The notes: generated from the letters alone by a model not told the origin. 64,000 nucleotides of DNA from CAWJPY01 sp963844865 (GCA_963844865.1 CAWJPY010000008.1:1-64000); one strand, 5' to 3'; positions 18,433-28,012 are shown, numbered from the stretch's first letter. A program made the numbers and translations.

Positions 18433-18520
18433 GATCATTCCAAGTGAAATGCGAGAATGAGTCGAGGGTGGAAGGGCATGTGGAAGAGCAGATACAGCGG
18501 GAACAGATCGTGCGGATGTA
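18421..18520 (+). mobile_element. Truncated IS3-family remnant (tip plus first orfA codons)
   Basis: GTGCTCCCCTGAGATCATTC and the following bases resemble the orfA-side tip of the IS at 15000-16274 (shared TGCTCCCC, TCCA, GAAATG, GAG and CGAGGG in order). From 18478 it encodes MWKSRYS then, after a one-base shift, GEQIVRM, matching MRKRRLSEEQIIRV of orfA. It breaks off at 18520 exactly where a second element begins with GTGCTCCCCC, so the second IS appears inserted into it. Confidence 0.7.
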
Positions 18521-18582
18521 GTGCTCCCCCGAGATCAAGCCACCAACAGTCCTTGTTGAGCCCGATTGCGCACTGGGCTGAG

Positions 18583-19400
18583 CTAGCCTAGTGACTGGTG
18601 TTGGCGGCCTTCGTTGCACCAGCGTATCCACTGGGTGATGACACGCTTCGCGTGCTCGAATGACTCGAACTGATGCTGCCAGGCGCACTCCCCCTTGAGG
18701 TTCCTGAAGAACCGCTCGATGAGACCGTTCTGCTGCGGGGTGCAGGGCGTGATGAACTCCTGCTGCAGACGGTAGAAGTGGCACGCCGCCCGGAAGCGCT
18801 TGCTCTGGAAGATGAGGCCGTTGTCGGTTCTGATCGTTGGCCCATCGCCAGGGACCCTGACGACGCGGAACCGCTTGATGCACGCCTCCTCAAGAGCCCG
18901 CTCAGCCTCCGTGGCGCGGCCCCTGAGGGCAAACTCCCAGCCCACCAGCTCACGGTCATGGCAGCCGATGACACCCACCAAGTGGGCCCAGTCGTCCCTC
19001 CCACAGGGCACGTGAGTCACGTCCATCGCCCAACGCTCGTTGCTGCGGGAGGCGACGCTTCTCAGCCTCTGAGCTCGAGGCCAAGGTGTCATTTCAGGCT
19101 GGTGGACGAACCACTTTTTCACCTTCAAGATCCGGTGCACCTTCTTGCGGTTCACTCGTATGCCGTAGGTGTGGCGCAGCAGCGCCGACAGCTTCCGATA
19201 GCCGTACGTGGGATACCTCTTGATGAGCAGCTTGATGAGCCTGACCAGCTCCTCGTCGATGGCGGGATGCTCGGCATGGTCACGACCGACATAGCGCACA
19301 GACGAACGGGAAACGCTCAGCACGTGGTACACCCGCCTCTGCGAAGCTCCGCCGATCGCGGCCGTCACTCGTCGGACATCCCGTCGTCGAAAGCGGGCAT
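18583..19400 (-). CDS. IS3-family transposase OrfB
   Basis: DDE integrase-type transposase. Seen: RRVYHVLSVSRSSVRYVGRD, IKRYPTYGYRKLSALLRHTY, GIRVNRKKVHRILKVKKWFV, RWAMDVTHVPCGRDDWAH (first Asp), TIRTDNGLIFQSKRFRA (second Asp), FITPCTPQQNGLIERFFRN (catalytic Glu) and NEGRQHQSLG. Intact over the whole rve domain. The maximal open frame reaches 19551, but the residues before about 19400 are out-of-frame orfA, so it is normally made by -1 frameshifting. Likely still functional. Confidence 0.87.
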
Positions 19401-19688
19401 CTTCAACGCCTCCCGCATGATGTCCATGTCCAGGACTATCTCGCCGATCTTCCGCTCGAGCTGCCGAATCCGCTTGTCCTTCACTCCCTCCTCGTCCTTG
19501 GGCCTGGAGCGCAGTTCGTTCTCCGCAGCCGACATGAACCTCTCTCTCCACCGCTCGATCTCAGCAACGGTCAAGCCGTGCTGCCGCGCCGCCTCCTGCA
19601 CTGAGGTCTCGCCTCGCAGAATGCTGAGCACAAGCGCTGCCCGACGCTTCACTGTCCACCTCTTCACATCGTCCGGAATCTCTGTCAC
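19365..19688 (-). CDS. IS3-family transposase OrfA
   Basis: 107-residue DNA-binding partner. Seen: VKRWTVKRRAALVLSILRGE, helix-turn-helix SVQEAARQHGLTVAEIERWR, and a charged coiled coil DKRIRQLERKIGEIVLDMDI. GTG at 19688 is the likely start, since the upstream sequence is proline/glycine-rich and not transposase-like. Overlaps orfB, as expected for frameshift-controlled IS3 elements. Confidence 0.8.
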   Translation of the reverse strand: MTEIPDDVKRWTVKRRAALVLSILRGETSVQEAARQHGLTVAEIERWRERFMSAAENELRSRPKDEEGVKDKRIRQLERKIGEIVLDMDIMREALKMPAFDDGMSDE

Positions 19689-19717
19689 CTGGGCCTCCCT
19701 CAGCGCCCGCCCGCCCG

Positions 19718-19782
19718 GCTGTGGAGTTGTGGGAAGCTGGCCCCCTCCATCCCTCCCTCCACCTTCCCGCAGCCTCCACAGC
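19718..19782. repeat. Imperfect hairpin at the right edge of the second IS
   Basis: GCTGTGGAGTTGTGGGAAG (19718-19736) pairs imperfectly with CTTCCCGCAGCCTCCACAGC (19763-19782) around a pyrimidine-rich loop. It lies exactly between IS orfA and the IS5-like fragment, so it may be the terminal structure of one of them. Confidence 0.55.
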
Positions 19783-20000
19783 TCCGACGACGACGAGCCA
19801 CGACCTCCGAGCGAGCCGGACTTCCGAGGCAAGGAGTTGAGAAACGACACGGTGCCCTCCTGCTCCGACCCTGATGCAAGGCTGTACCGCAAGCAGAATG
19901 GCGAACGGCGTCCGCTGTCGTATCTCGGCAACTCTCCATCGACACGAAGTCCAGGGCGGTGCTGGTGGCAGGTGCGCTGCGGCGCGTGTATCGGCGGTTG
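19783..20000 (+). pseudogene. Fragment of an IS5/IS1182-type DDE transposase
   Basis: Reading frame from 19783 gives SDDDEPRPPSEPDFRGKELR then DPDARLYRKQNGERRPLSYL and GN, resembling the internal 'DFRGEKRSNxTHxSTTDPxARLxRK...LxYLGH' block of IS5-group transposases. The frame is lost after about 19935. No amino- or carboxy-terminal part, and no terminal repeats, are seen. Interpreted as a relic broken by the neighbouring IS insertion; the 20000-20208 spacer after it holds no gene I can recognise. Confidence 0.6.
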
Positions 20001-20208
20001 TTGCGTGCAGGCAAGCGCGGAAATTTGACCACGCTGGGGGGCCATCGCCTCGACGTGATGGTTGCGCCCCCAGCCCAAGCGCACTCACAAGATGAATGCC
20101 AGCAGCTCACCTCGAGTGCGAGGCCTCGCCTTTCGACTGGAGCCCCAGTATCCTGAAGGTCCAGGCTCCCACGACCATGGCCACCGGCGGCGTTACAATA
20201 TATCCGCT

Positions 20209-21381
20209 ATGCGAATCCTCCTTGTTCACAACAGATATCAGCAACGGGGGGGTGAGGACGTCGTGTTCGAGAACGAGCGAGCGTTGTTAGAACAGGCCGG
20301 TCACGAGGTCTTCGTGTACGAACGCCACAACGACGAGATTCGTGACTACTCGTCCTGGAAGATCCTCACCTTGTCTCGTCGCACGATCTGGGCATCGGAC
20401 GCAGTGTCTTCAATCCGAAGACTCTTGCTCAAGCATCAGCCGGAGGTTGCTCATTTCTACAACACATTTCCCCTAATATCGCCGGCCGCATACTATGCCT
20501 GCTCGTCTCTTGGCGTGCCGGTGGTCCAGACCCTTGCGAACTTCCGCCTCATCTGTCCCGGCGGCAATCTCCTCCGGAACGGTAAGCCTTGCGAGCTCTG
20601 CGTGTCGAGGGCGATCGCCTGGCCTAGTGTTCTGCATCGCTGTTACAGGCGCTCGCGATCGGGGACCGCCGTCGTCATGGCAATGCTCGCATTCCATCGA
20701 GCAATGAGGACGTGGAGGCTGCGCGTACGGACCTACTTCGCTCTCACTGAATTCTCGCGACGCAAGTTCATCCAAGGGGGCATCCCGGCTGACATGATCG
20801 TGGTCAAGCCCAACTTCGTATATCCAGATCCTGGTGCCCGTGTCGGCGAATCAGATTACGCCCTGTATGTCGGACGGCTGTCTCAGGAGAAGGGAATTGG
20901 AACCCTCGCAAGGGCGTGGCAACAACTGAGCGGCGTCCCGCTCCTCGTGGCAGGCGAAGGTCCGGAGAGTGAAACGATCGAGAACGCATCCCGACACTCC
21001 GGCGGAACGACAATTAAGGTGCTCGGTTGGCGGCCAAAGGGTGACGTCATCGATTTGATGAAAGGTGCACTCTTTGTCGTCATGCCGTCTGAATGCTACG
21101 AGGGGCTTCCGATGACCCTGATCGAGGCGTTCTCATGCGGCGTACCCGTGATCGGTCCACGGCTCGGCGGAATAGGCGAGGTGCTCCACGACGGACAGTC
21201 CGGATTGCTCTTCGAGCCTGGCAACCCCGAGGACCTGGCCGCCAAGGTCGGGGAGCTTGCGTCGGACCGCGGTCTCCGTGATCGGCTGGGACGTGGGGCA
21301 CGATCCCGGTTCGAGTCGCATTATACCGCCAAGAGAAACCTCGAGCTCATGATTCAGACGTTCGAGAGCGTACTGGAGTAA
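20209..21381 (+). CDS. GT4-family glycosyltransferase
   Basis: GT-B retaining glycosyltransferase (390 aa), presumably another step of the exopolysaccharide repeat. Seen: MRILLVHNRYQQRGGEDVVF (the 'RGGE' acceptor-site start typical of this GT4 branch), HFYNTFPLISPAAYYA, NFRLICPGGNLLRNGKPCEL with a Cys-rich CELC loop, YALYVGRLSQEKGIGTLARA, PLLVAGEGPE, and the donor motif PSECYEGLPMTLIEAFSCG followed by GVPVIGPRLGGIGEV. ATG at 20209 is the natural start; a TACAAT lies ten bases upstream. First gene of a rightward pair with the ligase. Confidence 0.93.
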   Translation: MRILLVHNRYQQRGGEDVVFENERALLEQAGHEVFVYERHNDEIRDYSSWKILTLSRRTIWASDAVSSIRRLLLKHQPEVAHFYNTFPLISPAAYYACSSLGVPVVQTLANFRLICPGGNLLRNGKPCELCVSRAIAWPSVLHRCYRRSRSGTAVVMAMLAFHRAMRTWRLRVRTYFALTEFSRRKFIQGGIPADMIVVKPNFVYPDPGARVGESDYALYVGRLSQEKGIGTLARAWQQLSGVPLLVAGEGPESETIENASRHSGGTTIKVLGWRPKGDVIDLMKGALFVVMPSECYEGLPMTLIEAFSCGVPVIGPRLGGIGEVLHDGQSGLLFEPGNPEDLAAKVGELASDRGLRDRLGRGARSRFESHYTAKRNLELMIQTFESVLE

Positions 21382-21525
21382 TCCTTCGCCCCCTTTGTGC
21401 GACGGCTCTCAGAACCGCAAGCAAAGAACGCGACGTGGAACTGCGAAGAGCCGATGGGCTGTGGAAGGATCGTGGTGACATCTCCGGTGGCCTGCATCGG
21501 GGGACAGAGGCATAATGGGGTTCGC

Positions 21526-22681
21526 GTGAAGCTGAGTCTGTACTACGTATTGAGCGTGCCCTACGTGGCTGGGCTCGCCGCGTTCGGCGGACCCGACCTC
21601 GGAGGCTTCCGACTGACGGGCTGGGTCTTCGCGATCATGCTGGCAGCGGCCCCCGTGATCTTCATTTTCGATCCCAGGCCGATTCGATCCCCCATACAGT
21701 TTTGGATTCCGTGGACTCTGATTGTCGTAGTCAGTCTCGCCTGGTCAAGCGACATCGACCTGAAGGCCGTGCAAGACGTCTGCCAGATCATCACGCCCTT
21801 CGTGATCGCACCGGTTGCCTCCCTGGCGGTGAGCAACCCCGCCGAGCTAAGGGCTCTGCTGAGATCCTTCCAGCATTGCCTCGTGATCCTGCTGGTCGCC
21901 CTCACCGTCAACCTTGCATTCGGAGTCACCGTGGTTGCAAGGCCCATGGCAATGACCGCCGCAATGGTGGGCTGTGTGTTCTTGGCGCAGATCCGGGAGC
22001 GGCGCCTATATGCAATACTCGGCTGGTCCGGTTGCCTCCTGGTCTCGGCATCGACGGGCAGCCGGATGGCGACGTTCGTGATCCTTCTCGAGTGGCTCAT
22101 CCTGCCAGGATATCGGCGTTTCCCCACCCGGGTATTGGCAGCCGGCGCAATGGCTATTTTGGCCGCGGCTCTCTTCTACACTCCTTTGTACCAGCACAGG
22201 TTCTTCCTCGAAGATCAAGGAACACTGGGGGACGTCGCGGAAGGGGACTTCTTCGACTCTGGCCGATTCGAGGCTTGGGAGGCTCTTTGGCCGCATGTCG
22301 CTGACCACCCGTTCCTCGGGTCCGGCGCCAATAGTTCAGCGCACATCGTGCGCTCCGTATGGGAGAACGTGTCGCATCCGCACAACGATTACCTGCGGAT
22401 TCTCCTCGACCAAGGGGCCGTCGGGACTATCTTTCTTCCTTTTTGGAGTTGTTGGCCAGATCGCCAGCCTCTGGAGCCGAAGCAGATACAGGAGAGGCGA
22501 ATTCGCTGGTGTTCGGTCCGCTGCCTCGATGGGCATCTTGGTCATGCTCGTACTGGCGACTACAGACAACCCCATTGTGTACGGCGTTTGGTTTATGCAC
22601 CCGTTATTCGTTCTTGTGGGAACATCATACTCACGCGCAGCTGCCACGCGCGGGCGAACGAACAGGTTGCGACAGGAGTAG
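21526..22681 (+). CDS. O-antigen ligase / Wzy-like polymerase family membrane protein, one frameshift
   Basis: Polytopic inner-membrane protein that would polymerise repeat units or ligate the chain. Seen: at least nine hydrophobic segments (for example LSLYYVLSVPYVAGLAAFGG, FAIMLAAAPVIFIF), FDSGRFEAWEALWPHVADHP, and the ligase-domain signature SHPHNDYLRILLDQGAVGTI. The frame breaks near 22440 after LPFW and continues VVGQIASLWS...LVMLVLATTDNPIVYGVWF to the stop at 22681; apparent indel. GTG at 21526 is preferred since upstream codons are not membrane-like. No Wzx flippase is visible in the window. Confidence 0.85.
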
Positions 22682-22956
22682 CCTACGTTCCATACGGTCT
22701 CACAGCCCAGCAACACGAGGCGGGGTACCCGCCCTCCAACCGAGTGCTGTCCCCCCTCGGTACGATAGCAGTCTCTAGGATTGGTGCACGTCGCGGGGCC
22801 GGCTCAGCACCCCGTCTACCCTCCCTCCCCAACACCAGTACGGTACCCAAGTCGTCGCAACGGGGAAAGACACCGACAAACACCAGCATCCTGCTATCTC
22901 GAGCCCTTACGTGCACAGCCCCTTTCAGCTCCTAGGATGCAACCCGGGTGGTAGGG

Positions 22957-24395
22957 TCAGCTCGCCCCGGTGCCCCTCAGCACCGCCGGCAAGGTCTTGA
23001 CCAGGATATCGAAGTCGAGGGACAGGGACCAGTTGTCGATGTACTGCAAGTCGAGCTCCATCCAGTGCTCGAAGTCGATCTGGTGCCGCCCGTTGATCTG
23101 CCACAGGCAGGTCAGTCCCGGCTTGACGCTGAAGCGTCGTTTCTGCCACTCGCTGTTGAATCGCTGCACGTCTCTGAGGGGCAGAGGCCGCGGTCCAACC
23201 AGGCTCATATCCCCCTTCAGCACGTTCCAGAACTGCGGGATCTCGTCGAGGCTCAGCTTCCGCAGCCATCGCCCCATCCTCGTGACCCGGGGGTCGTTCG
23301 TTATCTTGAACGCTCCACCGTTGACCTCATTGCGCTCTTCCAGCTCCGCCTGGTGCTGCTCCGCGTTCACGCCCATGGTCCGGAACTTCACCATGCGGAA
23401 CATCCGTCGTCGCAACCCCACCCGATCCTGGGCGAAGAACACCGGTCCACGGGAATCGATCTTGATCGCCAACGCGATGACCGCCAGCGCCGGTCCGAGC
23501 AACAGGAGGCCAAGCCCGCCCCTACCACGTCGACCATTCGCTTCATGGCGATGCTCAGAGGCGGAGGCGCGTTCGTGCGCAGGGTCAGCACAGGCGTCTG
23601 GTTGAACTCGTCGACATACGCATGAACGAGCCGCGACTCGAAGAAGTCGGCCGGCACGCGGACGACGAGACCGAGCTCTTCACATATCGTGATCAGATTC
23701 GCGATCGTCTCGTAGTAGGATCGAATCGGCAGGCAGATGACCACCTCATCGACCTCGATGTTCTCCAGGATCTTCCGCGCCTCGCTGGGCGGCCCGAGGA
23801 GATTCTCCAGGCCGCCGTGCAACGGGTTCTTCGGTGGCGTGATCTCATCGATGTAGCCGAGCAGGAGGTACCCCAGCTGCGGTCGCTTGTGGATCTCCTC
23901 GCCGATGCGGGCGCCCCGAGGACCACAGCCCACGATGACCATGTTCCGCAGGTTCCGTCCCTGTCGGCGGACCTCCCCGAGCATGGTCCTCAAGAAGGTG
24001 CGGCTGACGATCGTGCCGATGAGCGCCGTGACGAAGAACACCACGAGGAACTCTCGATGCACCGCCGAGAAGTCGAACACGCTCGCCGACCCTGCGAGGA
24101 CTGCGGTACCGATGGTGAGCGCCTTTATGATGTCTCCCCATTCGGTGGACAGGAGACTGATGCGCCGTGAACGGTAGAGGCCGACAGCTCTGAAGATGAC
24201 ATGCCAGCACACGGCAAACGCGGCCGCATATCCGAAGTTTGCAAGGCTCACACGGACCTGCAGGAAGCTCTGGAGCCGTTCCGCCTCGACCACCTGACCG
24301 GAGATCAGGAGCCCTGTGCCGAATGCACCAGCCATGACCAGCAGATCAGCGCAATAGAGAAAGTTGAGGAGCACCCGGCGTCTCACTTCGTGCAT
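22957..24395 (-). CDS. Undecaprenyl-phosphate sugar phosphotransferase (EpsE/WbaP type), one frameshift
   Basis: Initiating enzyme: transfers a sugar-1-phosphate from a nucleotide sugar to undecaprenyl phosphate. Seen: four N-terminal helices (from MHEVRRRVLLNFLYCADLLV), the Rossmann-like CoA-binding domain NMVIVGCGPRGARIGEEIHK, then after a frameshift near 23520 the catalytic domain: IDSRGPVFFAQDRVGLRRRM, FRMVKFRTM, NDPRVTRMGRWLRKLSLDEI (DEIPQ motif), MSLVGPRPLPLRDVQRF, and KPGLTCLWQINGR. Repaired length ~480 aa, standard. Last gene of the leftward operon; its end faces the ligase stop across 275 bp with no clear terminator. Confidence 0.92.
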
Positions 24396-24452
24396 CGGGT
24401 CACCTCCTTCGCGGTGCAGATGGTGTCCACATCGACCCTCACCGCCTCCCCG

Positions 24453-25301
24453 TCACAGCCTCTCGTAGATGAACCGGGGGATGTGGTATCTCCGGCCATT
24501 CAGGACCGCGCCCAGGAGATCCACCCCGGAATCCAGCAAGACACGCTTGGCCTCCTCGGCCACTTCCATCCGAGTCCTCTCGGCTCGCAGCACGAGCACA
24601 GCTCCGCCCGCCGCACTGGCGAGGCTTGCCGCGTCCGGATACACCGTGACCGGAGGACCATCGATGAGCACCCAGTCGAACTCGGTCTTGATCGCCGAGA
24701 CCACGCTGTGGAACGCTGACTGGGTGAGGAGCTGCGTGGGGTTGTCCGTCGGCCGCCCACTCGTCAGGAGGGCCAGCCCCGACCCCAGGCCTGTCTTCAC
24801 CGCGGCGCTCAGAGGCACCTGATTCTCGAGGACGTCAGTGAGCCCGTCAGCCGGCACACTCCCGAACGCGGTATGCTGCACCGGATTGCGAAGGTTGGCA
24901 TCGACGAGCAGCACATGTTCGTTTTCGTTGTGCGATAGCGATATCGCGAGCTTGCGTGCCACCGTGCTCGCGCCCTCTCCCTCCACCGCACCAACCACCA
25001 GGATCACGTTCTCGCGCTTGCTGCGTCGGTATGACAGCAAGCGCTGGATGATCCGCTCGTATGCGGGATGAACCTCGCCGCCCGGCCGGATCAGCGGGAG
25101 AACGCCGAGGGAGCCCACCACGCGATCCGCACCGCGTGCCGGCGAGTCGGCTCGCCGCCCCTGCAACGAGTCGGCGATCTCCGTCACCTGCCCCGGGAGA
25201 GCGTCCATTCCATGATCGTGACCAACGACGGAGGACACGTTCGCCTCGACGGCCGGGGTGTCTTCCCTCGCCTTCTGCAGTGCGTCGAAGAATCTACTCA
25301 T
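24453..25301 (-). CDS. BY-kinase-like exopolysaccharide regulator (CpsD/CapB family) with altered P-loop
   Basis: Cytoplasmic partner of Wzz in polysaccharide chain-length control. Seen: MSRFFDALQKAREDTP (typical start in EPS systems), VHPAYERIIQRLLSYRRS, the P-loop region VVGAVEGEGASTVARKLAIS, Walker A'-like VLLVDANLRNPVQH, LALLTSGRPTDNPTQLL, and FDWVLIDGPPVTVYPDA (Walker B). The usual GEGKST lysine is Ala here (GEGAST) and the C-terminus (RRYHIPRFIYERL) lacks a tyrosine cluster, so catalytic activity is doubtful. Overlaps the ATPase gene upstream by eight bases. Confidence 0.87.
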   Translation of the reverse strand: MSRFFDALQKAREDTPAVEANVSSVVGHDHGMDALPGQVTEIADSLQGRRADSPARGADRVVGSLGVLPLIRPGGEVHPAYERIIQRLLSYRRSKRENVILVVGAVEGEGASTVARKLAISLSHNENEHVLLVDANLRNPVQHTAFGSVPADGLTDVLENQVPLSAAVKTGLGSGLALLTSGRPTDNPTQLLTQSAFHSVVSAIKTEFDWVLIDGPPVTVYPDAASLASAAGGAVLVLRAERTRMEVAEEAKRVLLDSGVDLLGAVLNGRRYHIPRFIYERL

Positions 25302-26292
25302 GGTGCTCTCCGGGATCCAGTTCACCGCCCGCGGCAGCGTGGTCTCCAGCTATCGGCACCGCGCGAGGACCCAGATTCGTGACGAGGTACGGTTTCGGTT
25401 TCTCCAGATCGTGTTCTTCAGAGCGCAGGCACAACGCATCCCTGATCGCACCCTCGGCGAGCTCCTTAGTCACCCGGTCGGCGCTCTCTGCGTAGGCGTT
25501 GACCAGCGAGTAGTCGCACAGCACATTGATGGTCCGCGGATAGCCCTGCGAGGCCCGCCAGATGGAGTCGATGGCGTCGTCGCTGAACAGCTCCCGCGCG
25601 GCGCCACCGGCCTGCTCGAGGCGATAGGCGATGTAGGCCCCGGTCTCCCCCCTGGTCAACGACTCCAGACGCGCGCTCACGGCGATCCGCTGCCGGAGCT
25701 GCCGGAGATCGTTCCGCAGGAGCTTTTTCTCCAGCTCCGGCTGGCCCGCCAGCACGACCTGCAGCAGCTTGCTCTTCGGACCTTCGAGGTTGGTCAGCAG
25801 CCGGATCTCCTCGAGCACCGCCACGGAGAGGTTCTGGGCCTCGTCGACAACGAGAACGGGGGGGGGGCGGTAGGCCATGAACTCGCCGTTGACGAACGCG
25901 CTGAACTCGTTGATGAGCTCCACACGCGACAGTCCCGCCAACCGGTTCCGCACGCCCGCCGCGTCGTCATCCGGGAGGGTGGCCGGCAGGCGCGGCCCGT
26001 GGGCCTCGTACAGCTTGTGCAGGATCACTCGTAGGAGCTCCTCGCGGTCCACCGTCGTGTGGGTCACGAGGATGGAGCAGGTGGACCGGTCGAGGCTTTC
26101 CAGCAGAGCATTGATCAGCGTTGTCTTGCCGGTACCGACCTCTCCCACCAGGGTCATGAATCCGCGCCGCCGTTGGATGCCGTAGACCAGCGCGGCCAGG
26201 GCCTCGCGATGGGTCGCGCTCTGGTAGTAGTAGCGCGGGTCCGGCGTCATGCCGAAGGGCTGGTCAGTGAGCCCGAAGTGACTCTCGTACAT
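25294..26292 (-). CDS. ExeA/GspA-type AAA ATPase (exopolysaccharide/XrtA-associated family)
   Basis: AAA ATPase of the family found in exosortase-linked EPS loci and related to GspA. Seen: MYESHFGLTDQPFGMTPDPR (family start), TLVGEVGTGKTTLINALLES (Walker A), PVLVVDEAQNLSVAVLEEIR (Walker B), LTNLEGPKSKLLQVVLAGQP (sensor 1), LRQLRQRIAVSARLESLTRG (arginine finger region) and GYPRTINVLCDYSLVNAYAE. Start at 26292; the longer open frame to 26601 is not family-like. Ends inside the start of the kinase-like gene, suggesting coupling. It is a paralogue of the GspA protein at 33558. Confidence 0.92.
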   Translation of the reverse strand: MYESHFGLTDQPFGMTPDPRYYYQSATHREALAALVYGIQRRRGFMTLVGEVGTGKTTLINALLESLDRSTCSILVTHTTVDREELLRVILHKLYEAHGPRLPATLPDDDAAGVRNRLAGLSRVELINEFSAFVNGEFMAYRPPPVLVVDEAQNLSVAVLEEIRLLTNLEGPKSKLLQVVLAGQPELEKKLLRNDLRQLRQRIAVSARLESLTRGETGAYIAYRLEQAGGAARELFSDDAIDSIWRASQGYPRTINVLCDYSLVNAYAESADRVTKELAEGAIRDALCLRSEEHDLEKPKPYLVTNLGPRAVPIAGDHAAAGGELDPGEHHE

Positions 26293-26455
26293 GGTTCCTA
26301 CCTGGTTCCCGTTCAGTCCGCTCGCACTCGTCGCAGATACCGGACACGCCTCTTTGGCCTGTCCCCCCGGTGGTCGATACACCTCCAGATGTCGGGCGCG
26401 GACAGCGCGCCCACGGCGCCGGCGCGGACGGCCCGCAGCAACCTGTTCACGGCCA

Positions 26456-28012
26456 TCACTGCGCGCCTTCCGGTATGGAGGCGATGTGCGGAATGCCGAG
26501 CCTCCGCTCCATCTCGGGGCCCGTGGTAAATGAGTGATCGAGGTAGAACTCGGTCGTGAAGGCCAGTCCGAGCCCACCCCCGACTCCGCCAAGGAGGCCA
26601 ATCAACGCGATGAACAGGGCACTCGCGTTGTCGGGCTGCAAAGGGCGCTGGGCCGGCTGCGCGATGGTGACGTTGATGAGCTTTTGACGGTCCATCGCCT
26701 CCGAGATCCGGGCCTCCTCGTGCTTCTTCCGGTACAGCAGGTACTCCTCCTGGGCCGTCTGGGCCTGGCGGTGCAACTTGTCCAGCTCGAAGGCCTTTTC
26801 GTTCAGCGAGTCGAGGCGCTTCTGGTAGGTGGTGACCTGCGCCTGCAGCGTGGCATGGCGCGCGCGCAGGCCCTCGAGATCGGCCTCCGAGCTGAGCAGC
26901 TCCTGCTTCAGACTCTGGTGGATCGGGTTTATCTCCGTCCCATCGATCGAACCCACCTTGGCGGTCACCTCGGCGAGCCGGCGCTTCGCGAGGGCGATCT
27001 GCGCCTCGATGTCGCGCACATAGCGGCTGTCGGGCTTGAAGTCCTGGAGAAGGCCGTCCCGCTTCAGCTCCAGCTCGGTGAGGTGCTCCTTGATCATCTC
27101 CGCCGAGGCGTCCTGTTTCGTGCGATCGGGGCTCTGGAGCCGCTCCGGCTCCTGCGCGAGACGGCTCTTCAGGTTGTCGATCTTGCGCGACAGGTCCTGC
27201 ATGTTGGCTTCGGCATCACCGACCTCGTTGCGGAGCAACGCGATGCGATTGATCACGAGGCTCTTCTGGGAGGCGAGGGGGTCGGAGCCAATGGGCCCCT
27301 GGGTCAACGTGAACTGATTCTCCTGCAGGTACTTCTCAAGAGCTGCCTCACTGTCCGCGAGCTTCTGCTCGGCGGTCTTCATCTGCCCCTCGAAGAAGGT
27401 GACGGCCTTCCTCGCCTGCCCTCGCTCCGCGCGATGCTCGAGGTAGCGCTCCGTGAAGGTCTTCACCACCCGCGTCGCCCATTCGGGATCCGTCGAGCGG
27501 TAGCTCACCTCGATGACGTTGGATTTCTTGATCAGGTCGATGTGGATCTGATGGCTGAGTGCCAGCACCATCTGGTCGGCCTTGGGAAGGGGTTTGGGTC
27601 CCAGCACGTCGCGGAACCACGACCGGGACTCACCCGCATGGGCGGCCTGAGCTTGGCTCTCGGCTTCCGCCTCGGGATCACCTACGCCGAGGGCCTTGAC
27701 CACCTCTTCGATGAGCTGCCTGCTCTTGAGGGCCTCCACCTCGGAGTTCAGGTCCTGCTCGCTGAGCTGCGTCACGATCTGAGACGATTCCGTTGGCGCC
27801 AGCGCCACGTCGGCCCGCGCCCGGTCCACGAGCAGGGTCGCACGCACCACGTACGTCTCCGGTTGAAGAACGGCCACCGCAATCGCTCCAGCGAGCGCAA
27901 CGGCGGCGACGAGCACAATCAGCTTCCATCGCTTGAACACGACGGTCAGGAGCTCCCGCAGCGAGGGCAGCCCCCCCCAGTCGTCCATGCTCAGATCATC
28001 CTGCCGTGTCAT
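26456..28012 (-). CDS. Wzz/GumC-type polysaccharide chain-length determinant
   Basis: Inner-membrane polysaccharide co-polymerase. Seen: LPSLRELLTVVFKRWKLIVL and first membrane helix, YVVRATLLVDRARADVALAP (Wzz domain), a long periplasmic coiled coil (about residues 190-420; for example LVINRIALLRNEVGDAEANM), GNVR-type region PAQRPLQPDNASALFIALIG and second membrane helix, then a short cytoplasmic tail. No kinase domain is fused; the kinase-like protein is encoded separately two genes on. ATG at 28012 with GGAG eight bases upstream. 518 aa. The 270 bp between this gene and wza shows no gene. Confidence 0.92.
   Translation of the reverse strand: MTRQDDLSMDDWGGLPSLRELLTVVFKRWKLIVLVAAVALAGAIAVAVLQPETYVVRATLLVDRARADVALAPTESSQIVTQLSEQDLNSEVEALKSRQLIEEVVKALGVGDPEAEAESQAQAAHAGESRSWFRDVLGPKPLPKADQMVLALSHQIHIDLIKKSNVIEVSYRSTDPEWATRVVKTFTERYLEHRAERGQARKAVTFFEGQMKTAEQKLADSEAALEKYLQENQFTLTQGPIGSDPLASQKSLVINRIALLRNEVGDAEANMQDLSRKIDNLKSRLAQEPERLQSPDRTKQDASAEMIKEHLTELELKRDGLLQDFKPDSRYVRDIEAQIALAKRRLAEVTAKVGSIDGTEINPIHQSLKQELLSSEADLEGLRARHATLQAQVTTYQKRLDSLNEKAFELDKLHRQAQTAQEEYLLYRKKHEEARISEAMDRQKLINVTIAQPAQRPLQPDNASALFIALIGLLGGVGGGLGLAFTTEFYLDHSFTTGPEMERRLGIPHIASIPEGAQ

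Larger units (their letters stand above)
18521..19717 (-). mobile_element. Second IS3-family insertion sequence (IS2/ISL-type orfA/orfB)
   Basis: An orfA/orfB element of a different IS3 subgroup. The orfB-side tip is GTGCTCCCCCGAGATCAAGC at 18521. The matching inverted end beyond orfA was not found by eye; a hairpin at 19718-19782 marks the approximate right limit. It is inserted between the truncated IS remnant on its left and an IS5-like transposase fragment on its right: three element layers in ~1.6 kb. Confidence 0.75.

Noticed and set aside
20194..20199. TACAAT as -10 box of the GT4 gene, implying a leaderless transcript
   Set aside because: No matching -35 at 16-18 bases upstream; a single hexamer is not enough. 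The same holds for TACAAT at 33514 upstream of the GspA gene.
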